Of a stretch of 64,000 bases of DNA, positions 46,289-60,086 are shown piece after piece; position 1 is the stretch's first letter; each line of letters starts with the position of its first letter. This DNA is from Halicephalobus mephisto (Eukaryota; Nematoda; Chromadorea; Rhabditida; Panagrolaimidae). Location of the stretch: positions 2,480,001 through 2,544,000 of the forward strand of contig SWDT01000001.1 of NCBI GenBank assembly GCA_009193035.1. Reading direction: 5' to 3'. Both the position numbers and the translations under genes were made by a program. The notes under the pieces are model-generated. The model was not told the DNA's origin. It made no database searches and was given only the letters and a program-made list of their open reading frames with translations.

Positions 46289-47955
46289 ATTATCACAGAT
46301 TATACATTCCAACCGGGTCGATTTGCCATTTACACGTTTATTATAAGACATTTATTTATGTTCCTGTCCGGGTCTATAAGACTACCTTCTCAGTTTGATT
46401 CTCTCTGAACGTAATCATTTATCCAGTGATACCCTTGCCTTTAACTATTTAGGCAGTTTAACGGGCTAGTATTTGCTCGCTCATGGTTTTCAACGTGTAA
46501 ATTTCAGTTATTGCCAGAAAAATTTGTTTATAAAATAAACTGGGAAAAGTTTGTTATTTCTTTTCACTATTACTGTCAATCTCCGTCGAATTGGTTTTGT
46601 GACGAGTTTCCATCTGCTTTTTTAAAACAACGGATTCAAGAAATTCATAATTGGAGTTTCTTTCTTATCCCATAATATATTTAAACTTTGGATTTTTATA
46701 TTGTTCACTTCTTTAAATTGTCAAGTTCATACTAAAGAAGATGGATAATATCGAAAAATTAAAACTTTAGTATTTTCTGAACATTAGTTTTTTCAATTGT
46801 AATGGTACTGGGTAGGAAGCGAATAGTTAGGAAATTCTAAATTTTTCAATTACCGTCGATGTTCACTGAACTATTATGTTAATAAAAGAAGTTACAATGG
46901 AATTTTTCAGTTCCTTTCAGGATAATTATTCGGTATTATTTTTGATATTTCTTAGTTAAATTTCAGCTGAAGAAGCTTCAGGAACTAGGAGAACTTGTGA
47001 AGATTTGTTATTACGACTTTACATTATAAGGAAACATCTGGTTGTAGAACAAGGTTTTCCAGGATTAATCATCAGAAGCGATACAGCTGTAATTCTACAA
47101 ACAGATTAATCTATTTACAATTAATTAATAAGTTCCATTATTCGTGTCCCTGTAGTCGCTTCGCTGTTATTTCTGTAGATAAAGAACTATATTTATACAA
47201 ATGATTATATCTTCATTTTAGTTAAATTAATATTTCCAATGGTTTACACTTTCTTATTAACTTTTGACGTAAAAACCTGTGATTTAAAGTACAATGAAGT
47301 TGAAACAAAATTGCATCATGCTGGATACCATCTAGTTCTTGGAAGAATTAACCTCATTGGATTAATTAAATAATTAAAAGATTCCTCTTGCAATAGATAA
47401 TTTTAAAAATTTACATAAATAATCACATGTTCGGATTTTTCTACAAGATCGAAAGCCCTCAAGTTCATTATCGTAGTATTCTTTCGATAATTAAATTCAA
47501 AACATGAAAAATATTGAAATTACTCCATAATAAACTGCAATAACATTGACATCAAGTTTAATCACAAATCATTCTCATAAGATTCATCATTGAAAACAAA
47601 TTTTCTGGACAAATAACCAATTATCTATTTATTTATTTCAATTTTCATTAATTGGTGTTTTCAAAACTAAACAGATTACATTTATCAAAATACTGCCAAT
47701 TAGAACGCCGAGTCTAACCTGAGATGAAATAGGTCTGATACTCTTCCGTAGTTTGACTATACATGCGAGTCATTTTCCAGTTTTTGCCGTGAAAACCACA
47801 CTAACCAATTCCCGTTCACATTAATAATCAGCAAATTCCAATCGAGAAACAGTTCTCTTTATCGTAAATATATTTCTCATGCAGAATTTACCATCAACAA
47901 CGATAATTTTGGTACAAAAACTCACAACTAACGAGTGAAAATATTTAACAATCTA
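46289..47955. other. Gene-free AT-rich interval
   Basis: About 1.67 kb, very AT-rich, between two converging genes, so a promoter is not expected. Holds two 3' UTRs. No open frame or repeat recognised. Confidence 0.4.
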
Positions 47956-49171
47956 TCAGTAGTCAGGATGGAGCATCCATTCAAGGACATGTGGGTATTC
48001 ACAGAGATCATGTTTCTCTGTCAAGAAAACAGAGAGGAAATCCGTCAAAAGGACAAGGAGCTGATTCCCTTCGATTTGTAATACACGGCCACGGTAGAAA
48101 CGTTCACTTTGTGGATGCTTGACTAGGTAAATTTTCCCAACTGCGATTTCCTTTGGCAGCATGACGTACTTGTTGATGAGATAACGGAAATTGCTACAAA
48201 CGATGACTACATGTTGTAATAGTTGAAAAACTTACTAGATAGCATCCAGAAGATTCAGAAGTTTCTTAGAAACCGGAAATGGAGGATGGATTGGAGGGTC
48301 TTCACAATTGAAAGTAACTCCCCAAGGACTAGTTGTTGGAGTATACTCCTTGGTTGGCTTCTGAAGAGATGGTTCCATAGGCCATAGATTGGTAAGGGTG
48401 AAATCAGGAATGGGAATCTGGCAAGAAAACTGTGGGAGATCCGCCGTTTCTGTATGAGGATCATTCTTCACCTTAACGGAAACAGGAGGACTGAGGATTT
48501 CCCTATTAGTAAGTTCACAAGTTTTGGTAGTTGCAGTTGAGATCTTAGCTTCTTTGGATGTAAATGAGGACCCACTTGGTGTGGGGAACGCTTCTGAAGT
48601 AACTTCACAAGCATTCGCTGTCCAAGTTGAGAACTCAGCCAGTTTCGGAGTTGGATGCAATTTACTGGATTCACTTTCGGGGATTGTCTCATGTGAAACA
48701 TTTAAGGAAGCTTGTGCATTATTGTCGACAGAGACTCCAGTTCGTACAGTTTTCTCAGATATAGAAGTAGATGTAGAAGCAGCTCTTTGTATTTGAGGCA
48801 ATGTAGCCAATCCGTAGTTTACCTTCCCAGGAGAATCTCTTCGTTGAACGCGATTGATTGACATCCGTCCTGATGACCTAATCACTGGTTTATCTTTAGA
48901 AAGACTGTTTGGGAGAAGTCTTTGGTCGAAATGTATGTTGTGTAGATTCTTCATTTCCTGATCCTGTGAAAAGCTGCTACCAACAGTTATACCAGCTCTT
49001 GATTCTTGTGCAGATGGAAGCATCCATTCTAAAAGTTAAATACGCTTCATGGAGATAATTTATATAAAACATACGAGTTTTCTTTTGAGGCAATTGAGAC
49101 CCTAGGTCTCCTTTATTCTCTTGTCTTCCGATACACTGGTCACCGTGTTGACTGTGTTGGTTTCCATTCAT
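47956..49171 (-). CDS. Low-complexity protein with C-terminal Tudor-like domain
   Basis: Exons 49171-49075, 49028-48236 and 48193-47956 give 375 residues. Most of the protein is Ser/Thr/Pro-rich and disordered. The last 70 residues read as a Tudor-like barrel: VGKIYLVKHPQSERFYRGRV, then LQIEGNQLLVLLTDF, where the RFYRGRV and LLTDF strands are in the positions of the Tudor YRARV and VDYG strands, although the aromatic cage seems reduced (LTDFLS instead of DYGN). Such domains bind methylated arginine and are common in germline granule and piRNA factors. That role is inference. The start ATG lies 30 nt after a TTTTCAG acceptor. Confidence 0.6.
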
Positions 49172-50158
49172 CACTTGAACAACAATCAAGAGCCTCTGAA
49201 AAGGTCAAGTCAAAAAGTAATCGTAAACGGGAAAGCAATAAAAGTAAAGAATAAAAAGAAAAATCACGATTGCAAAAGTTTATTAAGATTTAGGTGATAA
49301 AAATTATTGAATAAGAAACCGGTAATATAAAATAAAAGGGCAAAATCATTATATTAACATGTGACAACGTAAAGAAATCCTAAGGAGAGTTTAACAAAAT
49401 TCTCTTCAAACTAAAGACGATGCAAAGTACATAAGACACAACGAATACAGAAACAGTCTACAAAAGGAGAAATCAAAACAAAGTCAATTAAGCTGAAAAT
49501 TATCCAAATTCTCCATTTTGAGAATAGGAACCAGGCAATCGTCTCGCACTTGATTTTCGTGTTGAGAGTCACTCTCTTTCCCCAATATCAGGAACTAATA
49601 TCAAGTACTTTTTATACCACAAACAGGTTGAATCTTTGCGGAATGGGTGATTTGAAATTGAATTGTAGTTAGGTTAGTTTTATACTTCACAAAATAGGAA
49701 GTCAATATCTAGCGAAATCTGGCAGTGAAGTTAGTTTTATTGAATTGTAAAAGTTGGAAGTTTACAAAGTTCGGATTGATCATCTTTGTTTTAAACTTTT
49801 TGACATTGTTGCTACTCTGCATTAATGATTTTCAATATGATTGGTGGTTTTAATCAATTATTCAATTCGATAGTTGACTTTGAGTATCCAATGTTATCCT
49901 GAACAGTTAACTGGGAATCAAAATATTTATACTTTCTAGAATATTCTAGAAACGATCTGTTACATCAACCCCTTCGCACATTTGATTTACAGCTTGACGG
50001 TTCTGAATCTAGTTTAGTCCTTCATATGAAAAATATTTGTAACTTTGGAAGGAAACTAATGATGACGGAGGACGATCATCTCAAGTGCAGATCTTTCTAA
50101 CGACTTTACTGCCTCTAACCCCTTTTTAACGACTGTAGTGGGAGAGAGGCGGGTGTTA
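49172..50158. other. Divergent spacer, Tudor-like gene (-) / dimethylargininase-like gene (+)
   Basis: About 990 bp between divergent starts; both promoters should lie here. AT-rich, no further signal seen. Confidence 0.4.
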
Positions 50159-51145
50159 ATGATCAATCAGCCTATAATCATTGCTGATCGAGTTTGTGGA
50201 ACCAGTGAACTTTTCAGAATGCGCATATCTGGAGTGAGTATGTCTGCCAAGCAGATCCTGATGGTTAGACCAACCTTTTTCAATGTCGTTTATTCCATCA
50301 ATCCATGGATGAATATGGAAGATAAGGTGAATAAAGAAAAAGCTATGGGTCAATGGGAAGCTTTGAAAGCGGCCATTGAAGATGCTGGAGCTAAAGTCCA
50401 TGTGATGGAATCTCATGTAAGCTTTTTTTCTAGTTCTTGTAATTTTATACTTTCTAGGGAGCAGAACACTATCCAGATATGGTTTTTGCTGCTAATGCTG
50501 GGGTTATTCGGCACAAAAAGGTTTATTTAAGTAACTTCCAGTTCCCTGAAAGAAAGGGGGAAAAGCACTTTTTCGATAAATGGTTTAAAGCCAATGGTTT
50601 CGAAACAGCCTACAATTATGAAATCCCCTTTGAAGGAGCGGGAGATGCTCTCTGGGCTGGTAAAAAACGATCAAAATTGTTTTGTGGGGTTGGACCAAGA
50701 ACTGACATCAGAGCTCTTCCAGAGATTGCCAATGAGTTAAAGGATGACGAACCGTTCACCATTTATGGGTGCAGAATGACTGACCCTAGATTCTATCACC
50801 TAGACACGTGTTTCTGTCCAATTAACGAAAAACTGGCTATATGGTACCCTTATGCCTTCGATCACGTTGCTCAATACAACATGAAGAACGAAATCGAACT
50901 CGTCGATGTCAGTGAAAAAGATGCCTGCAGGTAATTCTGACACCGTTTAAATCCAAGTTAACTTCGTTTTTAGGTTTGCCTGTAATGCCGTTGTTGTCGG
51001 TAACCACGTCATTTTACACGAAGGGGCCGATGACACAGGCAGGACGTTGGAGAAATTAGGATATAAGCCAGTTTTTGTCAACATGTCCGAGTTCATAAAG
51101 AGTGGAGGCTCAGCAAAATGTTGTACTCTTACACTCTCCGAATAA
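50159..51145 (+). CDS. Amidinotransferase/dimethylargininase-like hydrolase
   Basis: Exons 50159-50416, 50458-50930 and 50974-51145 (41- and 43-nt introns) give 300 residues. The family signature is complete: MVRPTFFNVVYSINPWM near the start, PDMVFAANAG (the substrate-binding FVANAG-type loop), a central HLDTCF with the catalytic His, and the C-terminal SGGSAKCCTL with the nucleophilic Cys. This guanidino-group-modifying fold includes dimethylarginine dimethylaminohydrolase (DDAH), which converts methylarginines to citrulline, and bacterial relatives of unknown substrate. The MVRP...NPWM opening is more like the bacterial-type branch than vertebrate DDAH, so the substrate is uncertain. Introns show that it is a resident nuclear gene. 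Confidence 0.85.
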
Positions 51146-51273
51146 GAGGAAGATTTATTTGGCAGAGATGCCTATTTCTACAAGTTTTGTTCATGTTAAG
51201 TGTAGATTGCCTCGTTTTGGATAAATGTGAAGAATTCATGTAAGGGGTTGCACGAATAAGTGGTGGAAGACAC

Positions 51274-52916
<1,643 letters not shown>

Positions 52917-54379
52917 TAGAGCCTAAAAAGTAGTCAAGTTTAGCAAATTTCCATATATGAAAAGTAGATAAAAAGCGCTCAAAAGAAGCAACCAGCCGAC
53001 CGAACATATGAGCGCGTTCCTTTCGGGCTGGGACCGCAGCAACATGTGATTCATTTTTCATATTTGTATTTATCGAAAGGGGTATTTAAGGGGAAAATCA
53101 ACGTAGTAAACCATTTTATATTTATCTTCCAAAGAAAATGTGTCCAAGCAGTTCTCTCATAGAGCCTGATTTATTGATTCTAGAAGGTTCTGGAAGTTGG
53201 GTTTTGTTTTGTCCAGTACTCACTCGGGTTTTCGACCAGGACGCATTCTTAATCAATGACTTTTTGTTTTTCTATTCTTTACTTTCTATCCATTCCTCTA
53301 TCTTTGAAATAAAGAGAATTCATATTTCTCTTCCATTTCCAATGTCACTTTTCGTTTTATTGAATGTCTCTTATTTGTTTGACCGTTGGCGAAAAATGAC
53401 CTTTGTGACCTTATAAACGGTTTCTCTTCGGTGTTTCTCCTGTTGACGATAAACAATTTATTTAGTTAGATCACATGGGCTGTTTTGTCTGGTCCTCATT
53501 AGAGCATTCAATGCTTTCCTGGCGATCACGTGTTCCAAGTTGCATTCGGTCCTATCCCTTTTCGCTTTACAGCTGTACAGGGTTGGTTGCTGAATTTATG
53601 AACACTAGTTGGTAGTACTTTAAGAATTGAGCGTTCTATTTTTTACCCCTAATTAGCTTAATTTCGAGGAGGCTAAATTTGTTTAGTATTTCCTTTAAAA
53701 TCCAGCTGTCACTAAGCTACTAATCCATCTCGTGTCACAAGCCAACTTGTAACAAACGTACTGATCTTTTATTGAAATTAAAATCAAATTTCTTCGTTAG
53801 GAACATTGACTATACGAAGATTATCTGTTTATGAGTACTTTTTGTCGATTCGCATTCGGTGTAGCTGTTTGCCGAAGCCGGCTGACTTTCCACACCCATA
53901 GCTTTTTTCTGAACCACCCAGTAAATGCCCGTCTTTCATTCCGGCCGAACGAAAACATTTCACTCGCTCAGCGCGTTCGGGGCAACTCTCTCCGGTTTGT
54001 ATTCGACCAGCCTGACCCTTCATCTGTCTTTCGGCTTTTCCTTTTCCCGATTCTTTGGTCCTGTAAGATTCCCATTTTTCGTTTTTTATGGTGAACTTTC
54101 GATATAAACAAGGTTTAGCACAACAGTTCGTTTATCACATGACTTTTGAATGGAAGCCGGGTGTTGCGACTAATAGATAAACCGAATGCTTTTCATTCGC
54201 TCCGTTTTCTCACTCGCGTTGTTGTATTCAATGACCGCTCACCGAGCTTTATCTTGTTCCATTTGAGTTTTGCTACTACTGCATTATCGATTTGTATCCT
54301 CGTTCTTTTGAGTTATGATGCAATTTAATTATCCAATTTTAGATCAACTGTGCTTATCGAACATCCTTTTTCCAACAAA
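52917..54379. other. Divergent promoter region, sax-1 (-) / pdcd4 (+)
   Basis: About 1.46 kb between divergent starts. Plus-strand pyrimidine-rich patches at 53120-53400 and 53830-54300 give chance open frames but no motifs. The PDCD4 start is 26 nt after an acceptor-like ...TTTTAG, suggesting a 5' UTR intron or trans-splicing. Confidence 0.4.
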
Positions 54380-55873
54380 ATGGTTAACAACAAACCTGTT
54401 AAGAACGCTCCTCACAAGAAATTTGAAGACCCTGAACTTGAAGCGGAAGTTTTCTTTGCCAAGGAAAACGGACTCCCTGCTCCAACCGGACTTCCGAGTG
54501 ACCTTGTTCGCGAAAAATCTGAGCCCCTTATTTGTAAGTTCGCTTTTAATGTTGATTGTAATGTTGATGAGGGTGTGATATTTGTTTCAGCTTACAAGCC
54601 GTCAGTAGCTAAGAATGGTAAAGGCGCTAAGGCTCAACGCAAGGCTCGTAGCCGTGGAGTAAGTGGCTCCTCTTCTCGCAAAGATGGCAATCGTTTCGAG
54701 TATGGACTTGACTGTATTGACTTTGCTTATGAATCCAACCCTGTAAAGGATGATGGCGATGTTTCTACTGATGGTGAAGACGAGTATTTTGAGTACGACA
54801 CTGTTGTCACTAGCAATGACCCAAAAATCCGTGGTGCCATCTTTGATTATTTCGCTAATGGCTCTGTCAATGAAGCTGTGGAGATGATTAAAGCTTACGC
54901 TTTGACCAAGGACATTGTCATGAAGTCCCTTCAGCATATTGTTGGTACCAATTTGGAGTATGGTCCAAGAAAGGTCAAGACGGCTTCTTTACTTATTTCT
55001 GCTTTGATCAAGGCTGGAGTTGCTTCCATTAGTAATGTTTTGGATGCCTTGGGAGAGATGTTGTCTGACTTGGAGAATCTCCTGCTTGATTATCCAACTG
55101 CAGCTAAGACTTTTGAACAACTCCTTGCACGTCTCGTTTATGATGAAGTCCTGATAATCGATGACTTGGAGGACATAAGAATTAGTGTTCATCTTCTGAA
55201 CAATTCCAAGATGAATCAAATTTGTCTGGTTGCCAAGGGTTTTGCTACCAACCCTGTCATTCTTCGTACTATGTTCAAACCTGCTGGCAGTGAAGAATCT
55301 CTGGATGTCATTGATGCTCACTTTGTGAGTATTCTCCGTGATTACTTTATCAATCACGATCAAGATGACTCGATGCAACGTTTGAAGGAATTGGATGTCC
55401 CTCATTACCATCATTCCTTTGTTCTTCAAGCTCTCGTCTATGCCACCGACAAAGTTACCAAGCCAAACATGGATCTCTTCATTGGTCTTCTGAAGCATAT
55501 GCTTGACAATGGATTCTTGACGACTACCTCATTGGAAGCCGGCTTCCATCTATTTTTTGACTCCCTTATTGATCTCAAATTTGATCTACCGTTGGTGTAC
55601 TCGCTGGCCAAATACATCACGGATTCTGCTTTTGAAATTGGTCTCATTCCTCGTGAAGTCGTCGATTGTTATCCTCATACAGAAGCCTACACTCCTCTGA
55701 TTGTCGAAGCCCGCAAGCGTGGCCCAATAGATGATGAAGGGATCGGTTCTTTGAGCAGCAATGTCAGCAGCGATGAAGATTCAGTCTCCAAGATGAGTCC
55801 TCCAATGCACACCAAGGATGTTTACAAGGGTAATACCGATACGGTTCAACATACTGGTAATTGCACGGTCTAA
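54380..55873 (+). CDS. pdcd4: PDCD4-type translation inhibitor with two MA3 domains
   Basis: Exons 54380-54534 and 54592-55873 (57-nt intron) give 478 residues. After a basic N-terminus (KGAKAQRKARSRG), two MA3 domains follow: about residues 133-245 (KIRGAIFDYFANGSVNEAVEM ... LISALIKAG) and about 295-410 (FVSILRDYFINHDQDDSM ... SFVLQALVYAT). Tandem MA3 repeats with this spacing identify PDCD4, which binds eIF4A and blocks its helicase activity. The C-terminal tail is Ser-rich (SLSSNVSSDEDSVS) and could carry degron or kinase sites. Codon use is strongly biased, suggesting high expression. The ATG at 54380 opens MVNNKPVKNAPH; an upstream in-frame extension to 54350 begins with GTG and is not used. 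Confidence 0.92.
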   Translation: MVNNKPVKNAPHKKFEDPELEAEVFFAKENGLPAPTGLPSDLVREKSEPLICKFAFNVDCNVDEGVIFVSAYKPSVAKNGKGAKAQRKARSRGVSGSSSRKDGNRFEYGLDCIDFAYESNPVKDDGDVSTDGEDEYFEYDTVVTSNDPKIRGAIFDYFANGSVNEAVEMIKAYALTKDIVMKSLQHIVGTNLEYGPRKVKTASLLISALIKAGVASISNVLDALGEMLSDLENLLLDYPTAAKTFEQLLARLVYDEVLIIDDLEDIRISVHLLNNSKMNQICLVAKGFATNPVILRTMFKPAGSEESLDVIDAHFVSILRDYFINHDQDDSMQRLKELDVPHYHHSFVLQALVYATDKVTKPNMDLFIGLLKHMLDNGFLTTTSLEAGFHLFFDSLIDLKFDLPLVYSLAKYITDSAFEIGLIPREVVDCYPHTEAYTPLIVEARKRGPIDDEGIGSLSSNVSSDEDSVSKMSPPMHTKDVYKGNTDTVQHTGNCTV

Positions 55874-56959
55874 CATTTTGTACATAATGTGTTTTTTTAC
55901 TGGTCTATTGTTTGTATCCATTTTCATTTTTATTCACTGAGTCCTCAATAGCTTTAGCCGAGTCTCAGAATTTGAATTTTAGTTCAATGTAAACCGAATG
56001 TTGATATTTTGGTGATGTAGATTTCTGTTATCTTACCACATTCTGGACGGCTATTTAGCCAGTCGCAAGTTCGTTATTACCGTTCATCATTAGGATGAAT
56101 GTCCTCTTTTAGAGGATTCTGTAGATATTGTATATAATCCACTTCATGAAAGGTTAGTCTGAAAAGAATTTCTGGGAAGTAGATGTAGATTATCTAGACC
56201 TCATGTGGAAAGGACTTGTTTGAATTCATTATTTGTTTCTGGAATGAACTCAAACAATCCTTTTTAGAGGTTTGAATGATTTATATTCATTTGACAAATA
56301 GAAATCCTTTTAACAAAGACTAAACCTCATGTGATGTAACCTCATCTGAATCGAGCAGCTTTTAAACTATCTTTTCAGTAATCAAATATCATAGAAAAGT
56401 AACCACCATTATCCATGTCTATGATGATTAGTTATACAGAAACATTCATGTAGATAGTAGTCGGGTCAACCAATTACGAATCTTGCTTAGTTGTTTGTTA
56501 CAAGGTTTCTGGAGATCAGATCTAATTTTATTAATCTTCGTTGTCTGTTGTTATTTATTCTCCATTTTGATAATAACAACTCTAGAGCACAAGATGAGGA
56601 CATAATTTTTGTTCTTAATTGCTCTTGGGTTTGATCTCTTTTATCTTGCAATAACCTTGTACCATGTACAGAAAGCTTCTCATTCTATTAAACACATCGT
56701 AATCTGTTCTCTAAAGTGCCCTTTGTTGATTAATCGAGACGGTTCATTGTAGATGTCAGGTAGAATTGGTTCAGATACATATACTGAAAGCCGTCTTATG
56801 GGCACTTTTTGTTGACAAATTGTCAGCTTTTTGTATTTTGGAGAATGGAAATAAAGTTTTCCTCAGATTTCGACAATGAAACATGATTTTTATGCTAAGA
56901 AGTAACTAGAAAACGGAGCTGAGATAATGAGGAACAAAGAAGCAGAAGCACAAAACTCG
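55874..56959. other. PDCD4 3' region and distal protease promoter
   Basis: About 1.1 kb AT-rich sequence with no gene. A TGATAA match occurs near 56576. The 3' UTR of PDCD4 is probably long, but no end can be fixed. Confidence 0.4.
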
Positions 56960-57060
56960 ACTGATAAGGGTACTTTTTGTGAGCTCGAAAACGGAACCTA
57001 AAACTGATCGTCGACCTTCAAGATCCGCCTGTTGCAAGAGAGGATCCAGTCTATATAAAA
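56960..57060 (+). promoter_or_regulatory. GATA-factor site and TATA box of the aspartic protease gene
   Basis: ACTGATAAG at 56960-56968 is the extended GATA consensus used by intestinal ELT-2 in C. elegans. TATATAAAA at 57052-57060 is a strong TATA box about 85 bp downstream. A short 5' UTR exon then ends at 57109; an intron (57110-57161) leads to the coding exon. Both sites sit at the expected spacing for a gut protease promoter. Binding is inferred. Confidence 0.6.
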
Positions 57061-57167
57061 GGCGGGGAGATAGTGAAAAGCAGAGCTTACGTTTCCAATG
57101 ACGGGCTTTGTAAGAACGTGACTGTTGCTGATTAACGATGGAAATAAAGTACGATTTTTAGGAAAAC

Positions 57168-58465
57168 ATGATGTCGAGGACCGGTCTCATCTTTTTGGCG
57201 CTTGTCGCTTTCGGTGCTGTTGCAGATGCCCTTATTCGAGTTCCTATGTACAAGACTAGTCATCCCCGAAGGGCTTACCGTAACAAGTTAGTTGCTGAGC
57301 ATTTGAAGCAGAAATACATCAAGGGCTACAAGTTCAATAACCTTGCCTATAACGAGGGCTTGAGTGATTATGAAAACGCTCAATACTACGGTATGATTAC
57401 TTTGGGAACTCCTCCGAAGCAATTCAAGGTTTTGTTTGATACTGGTTCTTCGAATTTGTGGGTGCCTTGCCATGGTTGCCCTATCAACAACTTGGCTTGT
57501 GATCTACACACGCAATTCGACTGTTCTGCTTCCTCTACTTGTACCAACACCAGCCAGAACTTCCAGATTCAATACGGTTCTGGATCTATGTCCGGATACG
57601 TTGTGAACGATGTTACTTGCTTCGGATCCTCTACTAGCCAGTTCTGTACCGACAAAACTCAAGGATTCGCTTGCGCCATTCAGGAACCTGGAGCTGCTTT
57701 CGTCGCAGCTCAATTCGATGGTATCCTCGGTATGGGATGGGATTCCATCTCTGTTGATAACCTCCCTCAACCCATGGATCAGATCTTCTCCAACACAAAC
57801 ATCTGCCCTGAAGCTGTTTTCGCTTTCTGGCTCAACCGTGACCTCAACGGAAACACCAAGGGTGGAGAAATGACCCTCTGTGGAACTGACACTGCTCACT
57901 ACACTGGATCTATTGCTTGGGAGAGCCTTACTGCTGAAGATTACTGGAGAATTAACCTCGGAGGCCTCTCTATTAAGGGTACTAAGATCACTGGATCTAT
58001 CTCTGCCATCGTTGACACTGGTACCTCTTTGATGGCTGGACCTACTGAACAAGTTACTCAAATTCAAAAGATCATCGGAGCCTTCGAGGTCGTTGAAGGA
58101 GAATATGAAGTCTTGTGTGATTTGGTTCCTTTCTTGCCCAGCGTCATAATTACTCTTGGAGGACAACAATTCACTCTTGATCCTCAGGATTACGTTCTCA
58201 AGGTGCGTCAATTTCTTTTCTCTACCAGACTAAAAGTGATAAAGACCTTGGCCCTAAGATTCTTATCTTTTCCCATTAATCGCTTAATTTTCAGATTACT
58301 GAAGAAGGAATTTCTGTGTGCATTTCCGGTTTCATGGGTATCGACGTCCCGGCTCCCAACGGACCTCTCTGGATTCTTGGTGATGTCTTCATTGGCAAGT
58401 ACTATGCCGTCTTTGACCATGGTAACAAGCGTATCGGTCTTGCCACTGCTGCTGCTGGAAACTAA
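57168..58465 (+). CDS. Cathepsin D-like aspartic protease (nematode ASP family)
   Basis: Exons 57168-58202 and 58295-58465 give 401 residues. A signal peptide (about residues 1-21) and a propeptide precede the mature enzyme. Both active-site motifs are present, [10 protein letters not shown] and [11 protein letters not shown], with the flap tyrosine in [10 protein letters not shown]. The first domain has a nematode-type extra disulphide loop ([10 protein letters not shown]...DC). The C-terminal [17 protein letters not shown] matches pepsin-like enzymes. Such proteases are lysosomal or secreted into the gut lumen for protein digestion. Codon use is strongly biased. A TATA box, a GATA site and a 5' UTR intron precede it; AATAAA is at 58505. 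Confidence 0.96.
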
Positions 58466-60086
58466 ATAGCATCAGTTTGATCAAGAGATTTTATGACTAA
58501 GTTTAATAAATCTATTTAACAAAGATTTACTTTGATTTAAATCTTTGAATACATGATCAGCAATAATGGAAAGTATGTGATTGTTGGAGTTGGTTTCCTA
58601 GGAGTAATTAGTGATCTTTGTCAAAAAAGACATTGAATCGAGCTTTGATAATGAGTACAATTATTTCTCTAATGTAAAAAAGAGACAAATATGATTTAAA
58701 TGAACTGTAGAACTTCCGGAATATGTATAAGCGGATATAAAGTTTTCATTTCCGGGAGTTTATCAATAATATTAGTACTGAATAAGGAACTCGACAAAGA
58801 AAGTCATTTTTCAGAGCAAATGTTCATTCTTTAGATTCCGTATGAGAATTAATAGGGGTCTTAAATCAAAATTATTGACTTTTAATTCTGTGATGTTGAA
58901 ATCACATCCTTTTTCAGTATCAGTTTTATGTAGTTTTAACTTTTTGGTAGAAAGCACTAATTTCTAAATAGGAAATAAATCTGAAGTAAGTAGAAAAATT
59001 TATGATTGTTTTTTGTCCTCGTTACGGAATAGGAAATGAACTTTCAACACGAAATTCTCAATAACATGACTTGCACTTGAGTGCGAATGAAAATTACCTT
59101 TGATCAAGATGCATTCAAAAAAAACCTCGTGACTAAGATTTTCCTTATTATTATCATTGATTAAAAGCTTACTGTGAGATCTTTCAAAGAGGAATATCCT
59201 ACTAATCAAATTTTAACCTGATCCATATACTTTTCAAAGTTCATAATGTTATGTTCTTTTAATTTGAACTTGATGGAATATCCTTCCAGAAATGTAGATT
59301 TTATCTAGAAAATAATTAGCTGCAGTAATCGTCTTGTTATTGATTTTTAAGAGATTATAAAGCACAGAAAAAGAAGAAAGATCACAATCCTTTTTAAAGC
59401 GTCATCGATAAGAACAAATGGTATTTCTGAGACTGCAAGTATTACCATAGATATTGTTTACTGACAAGAGAGCTAATCATTGGAAAAATTAAGAGTAGTT
59501 GATTGGTTTCTAAAATATCAATTATACACAGTGTAATGCATGAAGTTATGTGTTAGGTGTGAACTAGTCCATTTAAGTGTAAGCAATGCACAGTATTAAT
59601 TCTGGAGCGAAATACTCTGAGTTCTATCTAGGAACTAACGGTTAGTGATTGAATGAGAAATTTTGCTTAAATCCGGGAGTAAATATAATTTTCGTAAAAA
59701 TGCAAAGTTACGTAAAATGATTGTTAAAGAAAGAAATCTTTCCTTTTGAAAAGTACTTACAAATTATTACTATTAACAAAGTATTCTAAAAAACTTAAAA
59801 AATGAATTAATTAGAAATCATATTTAATAATTCCCTAATGTAGTTTCTGCTAGATCATATATGAGATCAAATTTCCACCAAAATGTTTTAAAAGTAAACA
59901 TCAGAAACCAAAATTAATAAAATTACACCATAACAACCTTATGGCTGTTAACTTGAAAGTAGGTAGTGTTTGAAAGGAACTAATTTTTAAGCACCCAAGT
60001 TTCCAATATTAAATTTAAACTTTTATTTTATGGTCTGTTAAAGTCAGATTATTTTCTAAATTTTACATTAAAAGTAAAATCCCTCC
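58466..60086. other. Gene-free AT-rich interval
   Basis: About 1.6 kb, very AT-rich. No open frame with coding character. It carries the protease 3' UTR and the promoter of the chemoreceptor. Confidence 0.4.
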
